Assembly (NCBI GenBank): GCA_003054665.1
Contig: QAYY01000011.1
Coordinates: 698,838-762,837, forward strand
DNA length: 64,000 nucleotides
From: Opitutaceae bacterium EW11
Lineage (GTDB): Bacteria > Verrucomicrobiota > Verrucomicrobiia > Opitutales > Opitutaceae
Direction of reading: 5' to 3'
The notes below the pieces were generated by a model. The model was not told the DNA's origin, did no database searches, and was given only the letters and a program-made list of their open reading frames with translations. Shown one piece after another: positions 1-7,848 of the stretch. Positions within the stretch are counted from its first letter, which is position 1; each line of letters opens with the position of its first letter. A program made the translations under genes and the position numbers.

Positions 1-315
1 GACGATGAGCTGGGCGGGGTTCTCTTCGATCAGTTTCTGGATAACGTCAGGCTCGGTCTGTTTGCGGACGAGCAGATGTTTCGGAGGCAGCACATCCATC
101 GTGGTCACGCAGAAGGCCGGGTCCATCGGGTGGCCGGGCTTGTCCTGGAAATCGATCAGCAACTTCTGAGACGCCTCGTCGTAGCTCTGAATCCTGCCGA
201 AGCCCCAGCTGCGATGAATCACATAGCTACCGGGCTCCATAGCCTCCAGCTTGGCTTTCGCCCCCTTCAGGGACGGATTCTTGGCGATGAGCGCAGAGAC
301 AGCTTCCGAATTCAT
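1..315 (-). CDS. N-terminal part of a probable GreA/GreB-family fusion protein (partial)
   Basis: The first 105 codons of a reverse-strand gene that runs off the left edge of the window. The ATG at 315 opens a frame free of stops to base 1. The segment has a compact motif, SYVIHRSWGFGRIQSYDE at about residues 32-49, followed by KLLIDFQDKPGHPMDP. This looks like the small beta-barrel that occurs in the long N-terminal region of Chlamydiae/Verrucomicrobia transcript-cleavage-factor (GreA) fusion proteins. That assignment is by memory of the family only, because the GreA domain itself would lie outside the window. The coding call is firmer than the functional one. No clear Shine-Dalgarno site is visible upstream. 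Confidence 0.5.
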   Translation of the reverse strand, partial: MNSEAVSALIAKNPSLKGAKAKLEAMEPGSYVIHRSWGFGRIQSYDEASQKLLIDFQDKPGHPMDPAFCVTTMDVLPPKHLLVRKQTEPDVIQKLIEENPAQLIV

Positions 316-557
316 AGAATGTGATTTGCGAGTCTGAAGGGATCAAGTTGAGGGCATAGGGACGGGCTATGTCAACCAACCGGTTTGCTGCTGCCCGACA
401 GTGTGTTCGGAAACCGGCGCACGCGATTCTCGGAGAGAGAGGCTGACGAGTGTCGCTCCGGCCGCGAGCGACGCGCGCCGCCGAGGGCCGCCCTTCCGCG
501 ACAGGGAACCGTCCGCTTCCGTCTTGCAAAAGCCCGCTACGGGCCGAGGTTGGCGCG

Positions 558-1886
558 ATGGTGCAAACGCCTCAGAGCGAAACGTCGGCAAGTCCGTGGT
601 CGTCCGCAGTCAAGCTGCTCTCTCAGTGGCTCGAAGAGGGGACGCGCGTGGATACGCTGCTCGACTCGCTCCCGCGCAGCATCGCCGGTCAGGACCGTGC
701 GCGAGTCCAGAGCCTTCTTTTCGGTGCGGTGAGGCATTTCGGACGGATCGAGGCGCATCTCCAGAAACTCGTGGCGCGCCCGCCGCGCGCTCGGCTGCGA
801 GCGATTCTGCTGGTTGCTGGTTTCGAGGTGTTGGAGGGTGGGGACGAGCACCACCTCGCCCGCGTCGTGCACCACGCGGTCGAGCAGGCGAAGACGCTCG
901 CAAGTCCCGCCGAAGCCCGCCTGGTCAATGCGGTTGCGCGCAAGCTTGGAGCCGCTCTCGCCGCCGAAACGGAGCCGCCCAAACTCGCCCCGGCGGAAAC
1001 GCTCGCCGCGTACTACTCTCATCCGGAATGGCTCGTCCGCCGCTGGCTGGCGCAGTTCGGCGCCGCGCCCGCACGCTCCCTTCTCGAGTGGAATCAACGC
1101 CCGGCGGTGGTCTACGCGCGCTGGCGTCTGGCGGACCGCGAACCCAGCCCGGCCGAGTTGGAGATCCTCGTTTCCACGTCGTGGAAAGGGTACTACGAGT
1201 TGAAGCCCGGGCATTGGGCGGCAGTGACCAAGTTGATCGAAGAAGGCGTGATCTATCTTCAGGACCCCTCGACACGTCTGGCCATCGAGCTCCTGGCGCC
1301 CCGGCGCGGAGAAACGGTCCTCGACGCTTGCGCCGCTCCGGGCGGAAAGAGCGTGGCGATCGCCGATACGCTACTGGCCGGCGGAGCTCCGGCCGCTGGC
1401 GAGCTGGCGGGGCGTATCGTCTCCGTGGATCTACCCGGACCGCGCACGGATCGGTTGAAAGAGAACCTGGGCCGAGTGCGCGGCGTGGACGTCGCGCTGG
1501 TGCAGGGCGACATCTCGGAGGGCGTCGGCCTCTTCAAATTGCACTCCCTGCCGACACAGTATTCGGCCGTGCTGATCGATGTGCCGTGCTCGAATACCGG
1601 CGTCATGCGCCATCGTGTGGACGTGAAATGGCGGCTGCAGGAAAACGACCTGGCCAAACACGCGCGGCAACAGCTCGCGCTGCTGCGGTCGGCGTCGCGA
1701 CTCGTCGCGCCGAAAGGCCGTCTCGTCTACAGCACGTGCAGCCTCGATGCAGACGAAAACGAACGTGTGGTCGACGCCTTCCTCGCGCACTGGAAAGGCG
1801 CCTACAAGCTGGCGCATTCCATCGTCGCCCGCCCGTGGGAGACGGGACACGACGGCGCGGCCGCATTTCTGCTCGAGCGTGCGTAG
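558..1886 (+). CDS. rsmB: 16S rRNA (cytosine-5)-methyltransferase, RsmB/NOL1/NOP2/Sun family
   Basis: A 442-residue protein that transfers methyl from SAM to C5 of a cytosine in 16S rRNA. The N-terminal third is the helical NusB-like RNA-binding region (WLEEGTRVDTLLDSL onward). The SAM-binding motif DACAAPGGKS lies near residue 255. The two cysteines of the m5C mechanism are in DVPCSNTGV (about 344) and YSTCSLDADENE (about 394, the nucleophile). The length fits RsmB (about 430). I chose the ATG at 558 because GAGG lies 8 bases upstream at 546-549; the open frame continues back to 450, but those residues look like non-coding composition. RsmF-type paralogues cannot be fully excluded, but the NusB-like N-terminus favours RsmB. 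Confidence 0.88.
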   Translation: MVQTPQSETSASPWSSAVKLLSQWLEEGTRVDTLLDSLPRSIAGQDRARVQSLLFGAVRHFGRIEAHLQKLVARPPRARLRAILLVAGFEVLEGGDEHHLARVVHHAVEQAKTLASPAEARLVNAVARKLGAALAAETEPPKLAPAETLAAYYSHPEWLVRRWLAQFGAAPARSLLEWNQRPAVVYARWRLADREPSPAELEILVSTSWKGYYELKPGHWAAVTKLIEEGVIYLQDPSTRLAIELLAPRRGETVLDACAAPGGKSVAIADTLLAGGAPAAGELAGRIVSVDLPGPRTDRLKENLGRVRGVDVALVQGDISEGVGLFKLHSLPTQYSAVLIDVPCSNTGVMRHRVDVKWRLQENDLAKHARQQLALLRSASRLVAPKGRLVYSTCSLDADENERVVDAFLAHWKGAYKLAHSIVARPWETGHDGAAAFLLERA

Positions 1887-1992
1887 CTTTCCCGTGCCGC
1901 CGCTGAGGGGGCACGAAGTCGTTGGTAGCTGGAGCCTGGACCTTGGGCGCAGCCGGTTGGCTCGGTTTTCCCGAGCATGCGTCGGTTTGATC

Positions 1993-2014
1993 GCGCGCCA
2001 AAGGGAGGGCGCGC
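1993..2014. terminator. Hairpin between convergent genes
   Basis: A perfect 7-bp inverted repeat, GCGCGCC/GGCGCGC, with an 8-base loop in the 204-bp gap between the convergent rsmB and the aspartyl protease gene. There is no T-tract on either side, so if it ends transcription it is a weak or bidirectional element. Nothing else is recognisable in this gap. Confidence 0.3.
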
Positions 2015-2090
2015 AACGCCTCCGCGTTCTTTCAGGCAGGCTGCCGGTTTCTGGCCGCCGAGTTTCTGCTTGCGCGCCGCTGTGGCGCGT

Positions 2091-3275
2091 TCACGGCACC
2101 AAGTCGAACGTCGGAATGACGACGGGCTTCTCTTTGGCTCCGTCGAGGAAGGTGAAAACCACCTCCGGATTGCGGCGGACGAAGGGGTCGAAGCGCTGCA
2201 GCGGCCACTTCGCGATCGATTCGCCGTTCACGCGTGTGACGAGATCTCCTTCGACGATTCCCGCTTCGTCGGCCGGAGAGCCCGGCACGACACTCACGAC
2301 TCGCCAGTACGTCGGGCCTTTGTCGAACGCGAGCCCGCAGCTTTTGCGCGGGGGCATGGCGATCGGATCGGTATTAGCGCGATAGAACGTCACTCGGTTG
2401 TGCCCCTGGTCGAAGGTGACGGCGAATTGGCGGAGGACATCGCCCCCGAGCGCCGACAGTTGATCGGTGAGATCCGCGATCGGTTTATCGAACCGATAGG
2501 CGCCGATGGTCAGCGACTCGGCGAGGCGGCCGATCTCCTGAAGGCGATTGCCGAGCAGGGTTCCGATCATCGTTCCCGGGCGGGGAAGCGCCGCGAATTC
2601 CAGATCCATGCCGAAAGGGTTGAGTAGAAGCGGACTGTCGCTGCCGGAGTCGATCAGCACGATGATTCGGCGGTTGCCGACCTGGACCGGAATCAGCGGT
2701 GTGCGCTGTTCGTTGTTGAATCCGATGGTGGAGCCCGGAAACGAGCGCGGCTCGTTCGTCCTCCGCATCATCACCAGGCGGCTGCCCGGATAATCGAGGG
2801 TGAAAACGGTTTCGCGGAAAAGAGGAAAACCGAGCACGCCGTCGATCTTCACGCCCAGATGTGCCGAGATTGCGCTCAGATCGCGGATCAGAGCCTGGAC
2901 GTTTTCGAAGCGCGCATCTCCCAATTCGATGCGGCGAATGGTCACCGCGGGCAGGAGCGTCGAATCGCCCGAAGCCGATTTCACGCGCACGGCCGGTGCG
3001 TCGAGCGCCGCCTTTTCCGTGGCGTAGCGCCGGGCGAACTCCGGCGAAACCAGCGTGACGGAGGAACCCGTGTCGACGAGGAAATGCCAGGGGCCATGCT
3101 TGTCCCACTTCCCGTCGACGGTGAAGTGATTGACGACGATGTTTGCCTGCACGGCGACCTCGGGCGCCCCCAGTCGAGTACGACCGGGCTTCAGGTCATG
3201 CCGCGTGATGCAGCCGGCGACCAGGAAGGAAAAAAGAAGTACGGAAAACCACCGAGTGAACGGCAGCCGGGTCAT
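2091..3275 (-). CDS. Lipoprotein with two-lobed retropepsin-like aspartyl protease and C-terminal PDZ domain
   Basis: A 394-residue protein starting at the ATG at 3275, which overlaps the upstream MFS gene's stop as ATGA, so the two are translationally coupled. The N-terminus is a lipoprotein signal (hydrophobic stretch then LVAGC, lipobox Cys near 22). Two active-site loops are visible: FLVDTGSSVTLV near residue 66 and VLIDSGSDSPLLL near 206. They are the paired aspartates of an Asp_protease_2-type enzyme on one chain. A PDZ domain follows from about 300 (VVSVVPGSPADEAGIVEGDLV, then VNGESI). It is probably a periplasmic or outer-membrane lipid-anchored peptidase; the substrate is unknown. 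The frame stays open far upstream into the MFS gene, but that part is antisense-type noise. Confidence 0.82.
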   Translation of the reverse strand: MTRLPFTRWFSVLLFSFLVAGCITRHDLKPGRTRLGAPEVAVQANIVVNHFTVDGKWDKHGPWHFLVDTGSSVTLVSPEFARRYATEKAALDAPAVRVKSASGDSTLLPAVTIRRIELGDARFENVQALIRDLSAISAHLGVKIDGVLGFPLFRETVFTLDYPGSRLVMMRRTNEPRSFPGSTIGFNNEQRTPLIPVQVGNRRIIVLIDSGSDSPLLLNPFGMDLEFAALPRPGTMIGTLLGNRLQEIGRLAESLTIGAYRFDKPIADLTDQLSALGGDVLRQFAVTFDQGHNRVTFYRANTDPIAMPPRKSCGLAFDKGPTYWRVVSVVPGSPADEAGIVEGDLVTRVNGESIAKWPLQRFDPFVRRNPEVVFTFLDGAKEKPVVIPTFDLVP

Positions 3276-4612
3276 TTTTGCGGTTTTGGCAGCTGAGCGC
3301 CGACGAGAAGCGGCGCGCACATGAGAATGGCTGCGACTATGTACATCCGTTCGCCGTGGTAACGCCAAAAAACGAGCCCGGCCCAGAGTGGCCCAAGCGC
3401 GCGCGCCAGAGAGCCGAGAGAGCGGTAAATCCCGAGCGCACGACCTTGTTCGCCGGCGCCGCTGTAGAGCGACACGAGGGCGGAGAGCCCGACGTTGGCG
3501 AAGCCTGAACCGATGCCGACAAAGGTGAGCGAGATGTACATCGCCCCCGCCGTGTGCGAAAAGGCCAAGCCGGAGAAACCGAGAGCGATCCAGAAGATGC
3601 CGGAAAGAGCGCCCGTCTTTTCGCCGATTCTCGGCATGATTCGCCGCACCAGAAAGCCCTGGGTGAGAATGGAGATCAAACCGATGAATACGAAGATCGA
3701 TACCAGTTGGTGCTCGCTGTAGTGAAGGCGTTCGGCCGCGAGAAAACTGATCGTCGCCTCGAACGCGCCGAAGACGATGGCGAAGAGAAAATACGAAAGG
3801 TTGGCCCGGCGGGTGGCGGCGTTGCCGAGCGTGAGCAGGCCGGCGATAGGATTCCGCGTGCGTTCTTGTCCGGCTTCGGCGCGGTGCTCGGGGTTGAGCG
3901 TTTCTCTGAAGCGGGCCGAGATCCAAACCAGGTTCAGGAGCGAAAAGCCAAACGCGACCAGCGCCACGACGGAAAACGGATTAATGCCCCAGCGCGCCCA
4001 TTCGGGGGAGGGCTCCACCGCACCGATGATTCCGCCGATGGCCGGGCCGGTGATAAAACCAAGACCGAAGGCGGCGCCGACGATGCCCATGCCTTTCGCG
4101 CGGTTTTCGCGGGTGGTGACATCGGCCACCGCCGCGGTTGCGACTGAGAGATTCCCGCTCATCGCTCCGCCGAGGACGCGCGAAACGACGAACAGCCAAA
4201 ACGAGCCGCTAAACGCCCAGAGGAGATAACTCAGCGCGTTTCCGGCGACCGTCGCGAGGAGCACGGGCCGGCGACCCAGGCGGTCCGAACGCGCGCCCCA
4301 GATCGGCGCGAAGAGAAACTGAAGAAATCCATAGAGTCCGCTGAGCACGCCGCCAAAAAGAGCTGCGACGAAGAGCTGATTGTCGGCGGTCGCAGGTGTG
4401 ATCGCGTGGATCTGGTTGAGTATCCAACCCAGCGGGCCACCGGCTCCAGATTCCTGGCCGAGGTAGTACTGCAGCATCCGAGGCGCCAGCGGAAAGGCCA
4501 CGGAGAACCCGATCAAGTCGATGTACAGAGTCAGGAAGATGACTCCAAGCGACAGGGGCTTGGCAGGCGGATTGGAGACGTCGGCAGAAGGAGCGGCGGA
4601 ATGGGAGCGCAC
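3272..4612 (-). CDS. MFS transporter, TetA/DHA1-type drug efflux family
   Basis: An integral-membrane transporter of about 446 residues with some 12 predicted hydrophobic segments. TM1 is LGVIFLTLYIDLIGFSVAFP. The loop 2-3 MFS signature appears as GARSDRLGRRPVLL, and motif C-like GFITGPAIGGIIG lies in TM5, typical of proton-driven antiporters. The frame extends to 4792, but the extra 60 residues are proline/serine-rich and unlike a transporter N-terminus. I therefore prefer the GTG at 4612, about 19 residues before TM1; this start is uncertain. The stop overlaps the start of the protease lipoprotein gene by 4 bp. The substrate cannot be told from sequence. Confidence 0.82.
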   Translation of the reverse strand: MRSHSAAPSADVSNPPAKPLSLGVIFLTLYIDLIGFSVAFPLAPRMLQYYLGQESGAGGPLGWILNQIHAITPATADNQLFVAALFGGVLSGLYGFLQFLFAPIWGARSDRLGRRPVLLATVAGNALSYLLWAFSGSFWLFVVSRVLGGAMSGNLSVATAAVADVTTRENRAKGMGIVGAAFGLGFITGPAIGGIIGAVEPSPEWARWGINPFSVVALVAFGFSLLNLVWISARFRETLNPEHRAEAGQERTRNPIAGLLTLGNAATRRANLSYFLFAIVFGAFEATISFLAAERLHYSEHQLVSIFVFIGLISILTQGFLVRRIMPRIGEKTGALSGIFWIALGFSGLAFSHTAGAMYISLTFVGIGSGFANVGLSALVSLYSGAGEQGRALGIYRSLGSLARALGPLWAGLVFWRYHGERMYIVAAILMCAPLLVGAQLPKPQK

Positions 4613-4880
4613 GGTGAAAGGGGCACAGATATGCGTTCGGGCCGGCCCGCCAAGCGGCAAAGCGAGATTCGGCCGCGCCTCTGAGCAGGGCGCGGAGGAT
4701 CCCGAGTTTGAAAGTGGGCGTGGGAGCCATCCATGGCGGGGGACCAGCGCGAGCCAAGAACCCCTGGGAGAAGGCGCTTGCCGACTCCGCATTGCGCCCA
4801 GGGGCGAGAGGGAGGGGGACTCGCAGGCAGTCCGATCCGGTCAGCCCACCCTTCCGTCTTCTCCGCGGCGTGCGTCGCGG

Positions 4881-6539
4881 CTACCAACTCGCGATCGCTT
4901 CCAGACGTTTTCGGTAACGGGCGCCGACTGCCTTGAGCGAGAAACTTTCTTCGACGGTTGCACGAGCGGCGGCGCCGAGGCGTTCACCCAACGCTCGATC
5001 TCGGGCCAGACGCTGCATCCATTCTGCAGCGTGGTTCACGTCGGCGTCGGCCCAAACCTGCCCTTTTGCGTAGGGACCGTGATTCTGTTGAAGCGTGACG
5101 AGCTGGCAGCGAACCGGAGCTCCATTGGTCTCGTTGAGGTATTCGGCGGTCGCGGACCAGTTGGTCGCGATCACCGGTTTGCCGAGGTACATGGACTCCG
5201 CGAGCGCGAAACCAAAACCTTCGCTGCGGTGGAGCGAGACGAAACAATCGCAGGCCATTTCGAGGTCGTAGATCCGCGAGCGCGAAAGCGACTCGGCCAC
5301 CAGTGTGGTTCCCGGCAGGTCCGCCACCAGCGCGCGGAGCCGGTCTAGATCGTCTTCGTTGCCTGTCACGCCGTGCACCTTCACGACCAAGGCAGCGTCT
5401 CCCCGGGCCAGATTTGAGCGCCGAAACGCCTCGATCACCGCGCGCGGGTTCTTGCGCTCGGTATAGCTGTTCAGGTCGTAGAGAAAGAGAAACAGGTACT
5501 TGTCGGTCGGAAGTCCGAAGCTCGCTCGCAACTCGGCCACGGAGCGGGTGGGGCGGGCGAATTCCACGGCGTGCGGCATCGTGGTCACGGCCAGCGGCGA
5601 CTTCGGGGCGAGCGCGTCGCGGACGAAGTCGGACGGACACCAGATTTCGTGAAAATAATCGAAGTACGGCAGCCAGGCGTCGGGAAACTCCGGCAGCTCC
5701 CAAGCCCAATAGCCGACGTTGTATTTGTTTTCCCGGAACGCCACGCCGTGGTGGGTATCGATGTCGCGACTGGCCGGCGGATCGAGGTGAAACACATTCA
5801 CCGGATGTGGATTGGTGTCCTGGACGAACGCGGCGAAGGAGTGATCGCCGAGGCGCGCTTTGCACGGCAGCTTGAGCGGAACCGCCGCAGCAGGGATGCC
5901 GGCAGCGTCGGCGGCTCGCACCATGCAGCGGGCGGATTCGCCGATGCCAAGATCGGCGGTGAGAAACCCGACCACGTTCATCCCGAGACGCGTGTGTTTG
6001 CGGGCGAATGCCGGAGAGTACGGGGCATGGCGGTTGGAGAAGTCGAATACCACGTCGCCATCCATCTCGACGCGGCAAATACGCATCTGTCGGTTCCGAT
6101 TCTGTTTTCGGAAACGCTGCAGACTTTCCGACCAGGGCCACTGGGCGGTGAGGCGTCCGAGCCAGGCCAGAAAGTTCGTGTACGCGACGTTGCGCAGCTC
6201 GAAACGAATCAGCGCGCCGGCTCCGGCAATCTCGGGAGGAATATCGATGGCGACATCCCAGGGCTGCGGCCCCGGGATCGCGACCGTCGCGATGTGCTGG
6301 TTTCCCAAATACAGATCGAGTTCGGGGATGCCCTCTTCGGAACCTCTCACATCCGGGTGGATGCGCGTTTCGCCGCGGACGACGATTTTTTTCAGGTCGG
6401 GCAGGGGCGGAAGCTGGATCCACGCGTCTTCCCTGATCCAGGCGGAACCTTCCGCAAACTCATCGTAGAACAGGCCCGCGGAACGGGTGGCTCGGCGCAC
6501 GTAAACGCCCTCGCGTTGGGCATCAGGCTTCAATGGCAT
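4881..6539 (-). CDS. Glycosyltransferase family 4-type protein with N-terminal beta-rich domain
   Basis: A 552-residue predicted cytoplasmic GT-B glycosyltransferase. The C-terminal half (about 190-550) has the GT4 hallmarks: a Gly-rich donor loop region (GFLTADLGIGESARCM near 192), and the nucleotide-sugar EX7E signature within SEGFGFALAESMYLGKPVIA (acidic residues near 436 and 444). The first 165 residues are a separate, beta-strand-rich region with no motif I recognise; it might bind carbohydrate or be a folding module. It stands divergently from the methyltransferase at 6744. The donor and acceptor are unknown. It is likely part of surface glycan synthesis, although it is far from the main glycan cluster. 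Confidence 0.82.
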   Translation of the reverse strand: MPLKPDAQREGVYVRRATRSAGLFYDEFAEGSAWIREDAWIQLPPLPDLKKIVVRGETRIHPDVRGSEEGIPELDLYLGNQHIATVAIPGPQPWDVAIDIPPEIAGAGALIRFELRNVAYTNFLAWLGRLTAQWPWSESLQRFRKQNRNRQMRICRVEMDGDVVFDFSNRHAPYSPAFARKHTRLGMNVVGFLTADLGIGESARCMVRAADAAGIPAAAVPLKLPCKARLGDHSFAAFVQDTNPHPVNVFHLDPPASRDIDTHHGVAFRENKYNVGYWAWELPEFPDAWLPYFDYFHEIWCPSDFVRDALAPKSPLAVTTMPHAVEFARPTRSVAELRASFGLPTDKYLFLFLYDLNSYTERKNPRAVIEAFRRSNLARGDAALVVKVHGVTGNEDDLDRLRALVADLPGTTLVAESLSRSRIYDLEMACDCFVSLHRSEGFGFALAESMYLGKPVIATNWSATAEYLNETNGAPVRCQLVTLQQNHGPYAKGQVWADADVNHAAEWMQRLARDRALGERLGAAARATVEESFSLKAVGARYRKRLEAIASW

Positions 6540-6743
6540 CGTCGAGGATCAAGGGCCGGATGGAAGCCGCCCGATCCGGCGTTGGCAAGTCAGGCTCGCC
6601 TGCAACGCGGAGATTGCCGCGAGGGCGGGCGCGACGGTGCGGAATGCACCGCGGCCCCGACTCCGGTCCCAGGGGACTTCGCCGAGATCACCGTATTTCC
6701 GTCTTCCCAACGGCCGAGTTCTCCACTCCATGTTCTGCGCAGC

Positions 6744-7475
6744 ATGGAGCCCGATGAATACATGAAGCTGGCGGAGGTGGAGGACCGGATGTGGTACTTC
6801 CGCTGCCTTCACGGACGCATGCGGGACGCCGTGCGACTCGCACTCGGCGCTCGAGATCGCGTGGAGCTTCTCGATGCGGGGTGCGGCACGGGCGGGCTGC
6901 TCAAACGGCTCCGATCCGTCGAGCCGAGCTGGCGCGGTCAAGGCGTCGATCTGGAATTGCTTGCGTGCGAGATCGCCCGGCAGCGGGGAAACGCGGTGAC
7001 CCAGGGATCGATCACGGAGCTTCCGTTTACCGACGCTTCCTTCGACGCGATCACGTGCGCCGACGTTTTGTACCACATTTCGGAACACGACGTGGCGCTT
7101 CGTGAGTTTCACCGTTGCCTCAAGCCGGGCGGTGTTCTGGCGGTGAACGTGCCCGCGTATCGCTGGCTCTGGTCGTACCACGACGAGCGTGTCCATTCGA
7201 AGCACCGGTTTGTGCGCGGGGAGGTGCTTTCGCTCCTGCGGCAAGCCGGGTTTGCGCCGGTCACGAGCACCTACTGGAACACCCTGCCGTTCCCGCTGAT
7301 CGTCGTGCGCCGGAAGATTCTCCCGCCCAAGGATGCCGCCAGCGACGTGAAGCTGTATTCACCGGCGATCGAGGCGCTCTTCGATGGATGCATGGCTCTC
7401 GAGCGCGGCTGGAACCGGCTCGGACTTCCGCTGCCGTTCGGTTCGTCCGTATTCGCCGTTGCCCGGAAGCCCTAG
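6744..7475 (+). CDS. SAM-dependent methyltransferase, class I (UbiE/type 11-like)
   Basis: A 243-residue protein with a Rossmann-type methyltransferase core. Motif I is VELLDAGCGTGGLLKRL at about 41-57, the post-I acidic residue is in GVDLELLACEIARQ, and motif IV is FDAITCADVLYHI, followed by HRCLKPGGVLAVNVP. The sequence HRCLKPGG is common in type 11 enzymes that act on small molecules or lipids/quinones. The open frame reaches upstream to 5571, but that region is antisense to the glycosyltransferase; the ATG at 6744 is the first that gives a normal-length N-terminus. The acceptor substrate is not identifiable. Confidence 0.8.
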   Translation: MEPDEYMKLAEVEDRMWYFRCLHGRMRDAVRLALGARDRVELLDAGCGTGGLLKRLRSVEPSWRGQGVDLELLACEIARQRGNAVTQGSITELPFTDASFDAITCADVLYHISEHDVALREFHRCLKPGGVLAVNVPAYRWLWSYHDERVHSKHRFVRGEVLSLLRQAGFAPVTSTYWNTLPFPLIVVRRKILPPKDAASDVKLYSPAIEALFDGCMALERGWNRLGLPLPFGSSVFAVARKP

Positions 7476-7846
7476 CGCCTGGCCTGTTTTCTTCGGTACG
7501 TGACGAGATAGCGCCCTGAGCCGGGCCCCGAGACGAACTCGGCGGGCCGGACGCCGTTCAGACCATAACACACCCGCAGACGGTCGCCGCGGAGCTGGAC
7601 GATGGCGGGGATCTCGCGTCCGGCATTGGTGCCGCGGATACCGCGAAGGGTGAGCATTATCTGGGCGGGCTCGACCGTCACCGAGTAGTCGCCCTCGTCG
7701 GACGTCTGTCCACCAAACTGCACGCGATAGCGGCCGGATTGGAGACGAAACTCCATTTTGCTCATCGCCATTTCAGGGGCGAGCACGCCTTCGAGTTCGG
7801 CGCGGAGCGGTTGCCAGGTGCCTTCGATTTCGAGTGAAGCTTCCAT
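7472..7846 (-). CDS. Small lipocalin-like protein of the TIGR03067 type
   Basis: A 124-residue protein with no signal peptide. It begins EIEGTWQPLRAELEG, and later has GDRLRVCYGLNGVRPAEF. These match the pattern of a short beta-barrel family common in Planctomycetes and Verrucomicrobia (an opening GTW, then a late GD-L-C-G-RP-F motif). The biochemical role is unknown. The start lies 2 bp after the stop of rmuC, so it is probably cotranscribed with it. Its stop overlaps the last 4 bases of the convergent methyltransferase gene. Confidence 0.65.
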   Translation of the reverse strand: MEASLEIEGTWQPLRAELEGVLAPEMAMSKMEFRLQSGRYRVQFGGQTSDEGDYSVTVEPAQIMLTLRGIRGTNAGREIPAIVQLRGDRLRVCYGLNGVRPAEFVSGPGSGRYLVTYRRKQARR

Positions 7847-7848
7847 CG

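Noticed and set aside
401..1906. A 501-codon Arg-rich open frame overlapping rsmB
   Set aside because: It is an antiphase shadow of rsmB: extremely Arg/Gly/Ala-rich with no family motifs, while the rsmB frame has clear catalytic motifs.
5571..6743. Upstream extension of the methyltransferase gene
   Set aside because: It lies antisense to the glycosyltransferase 4 gene, and the extra residues lack any methyltransferase similarity.
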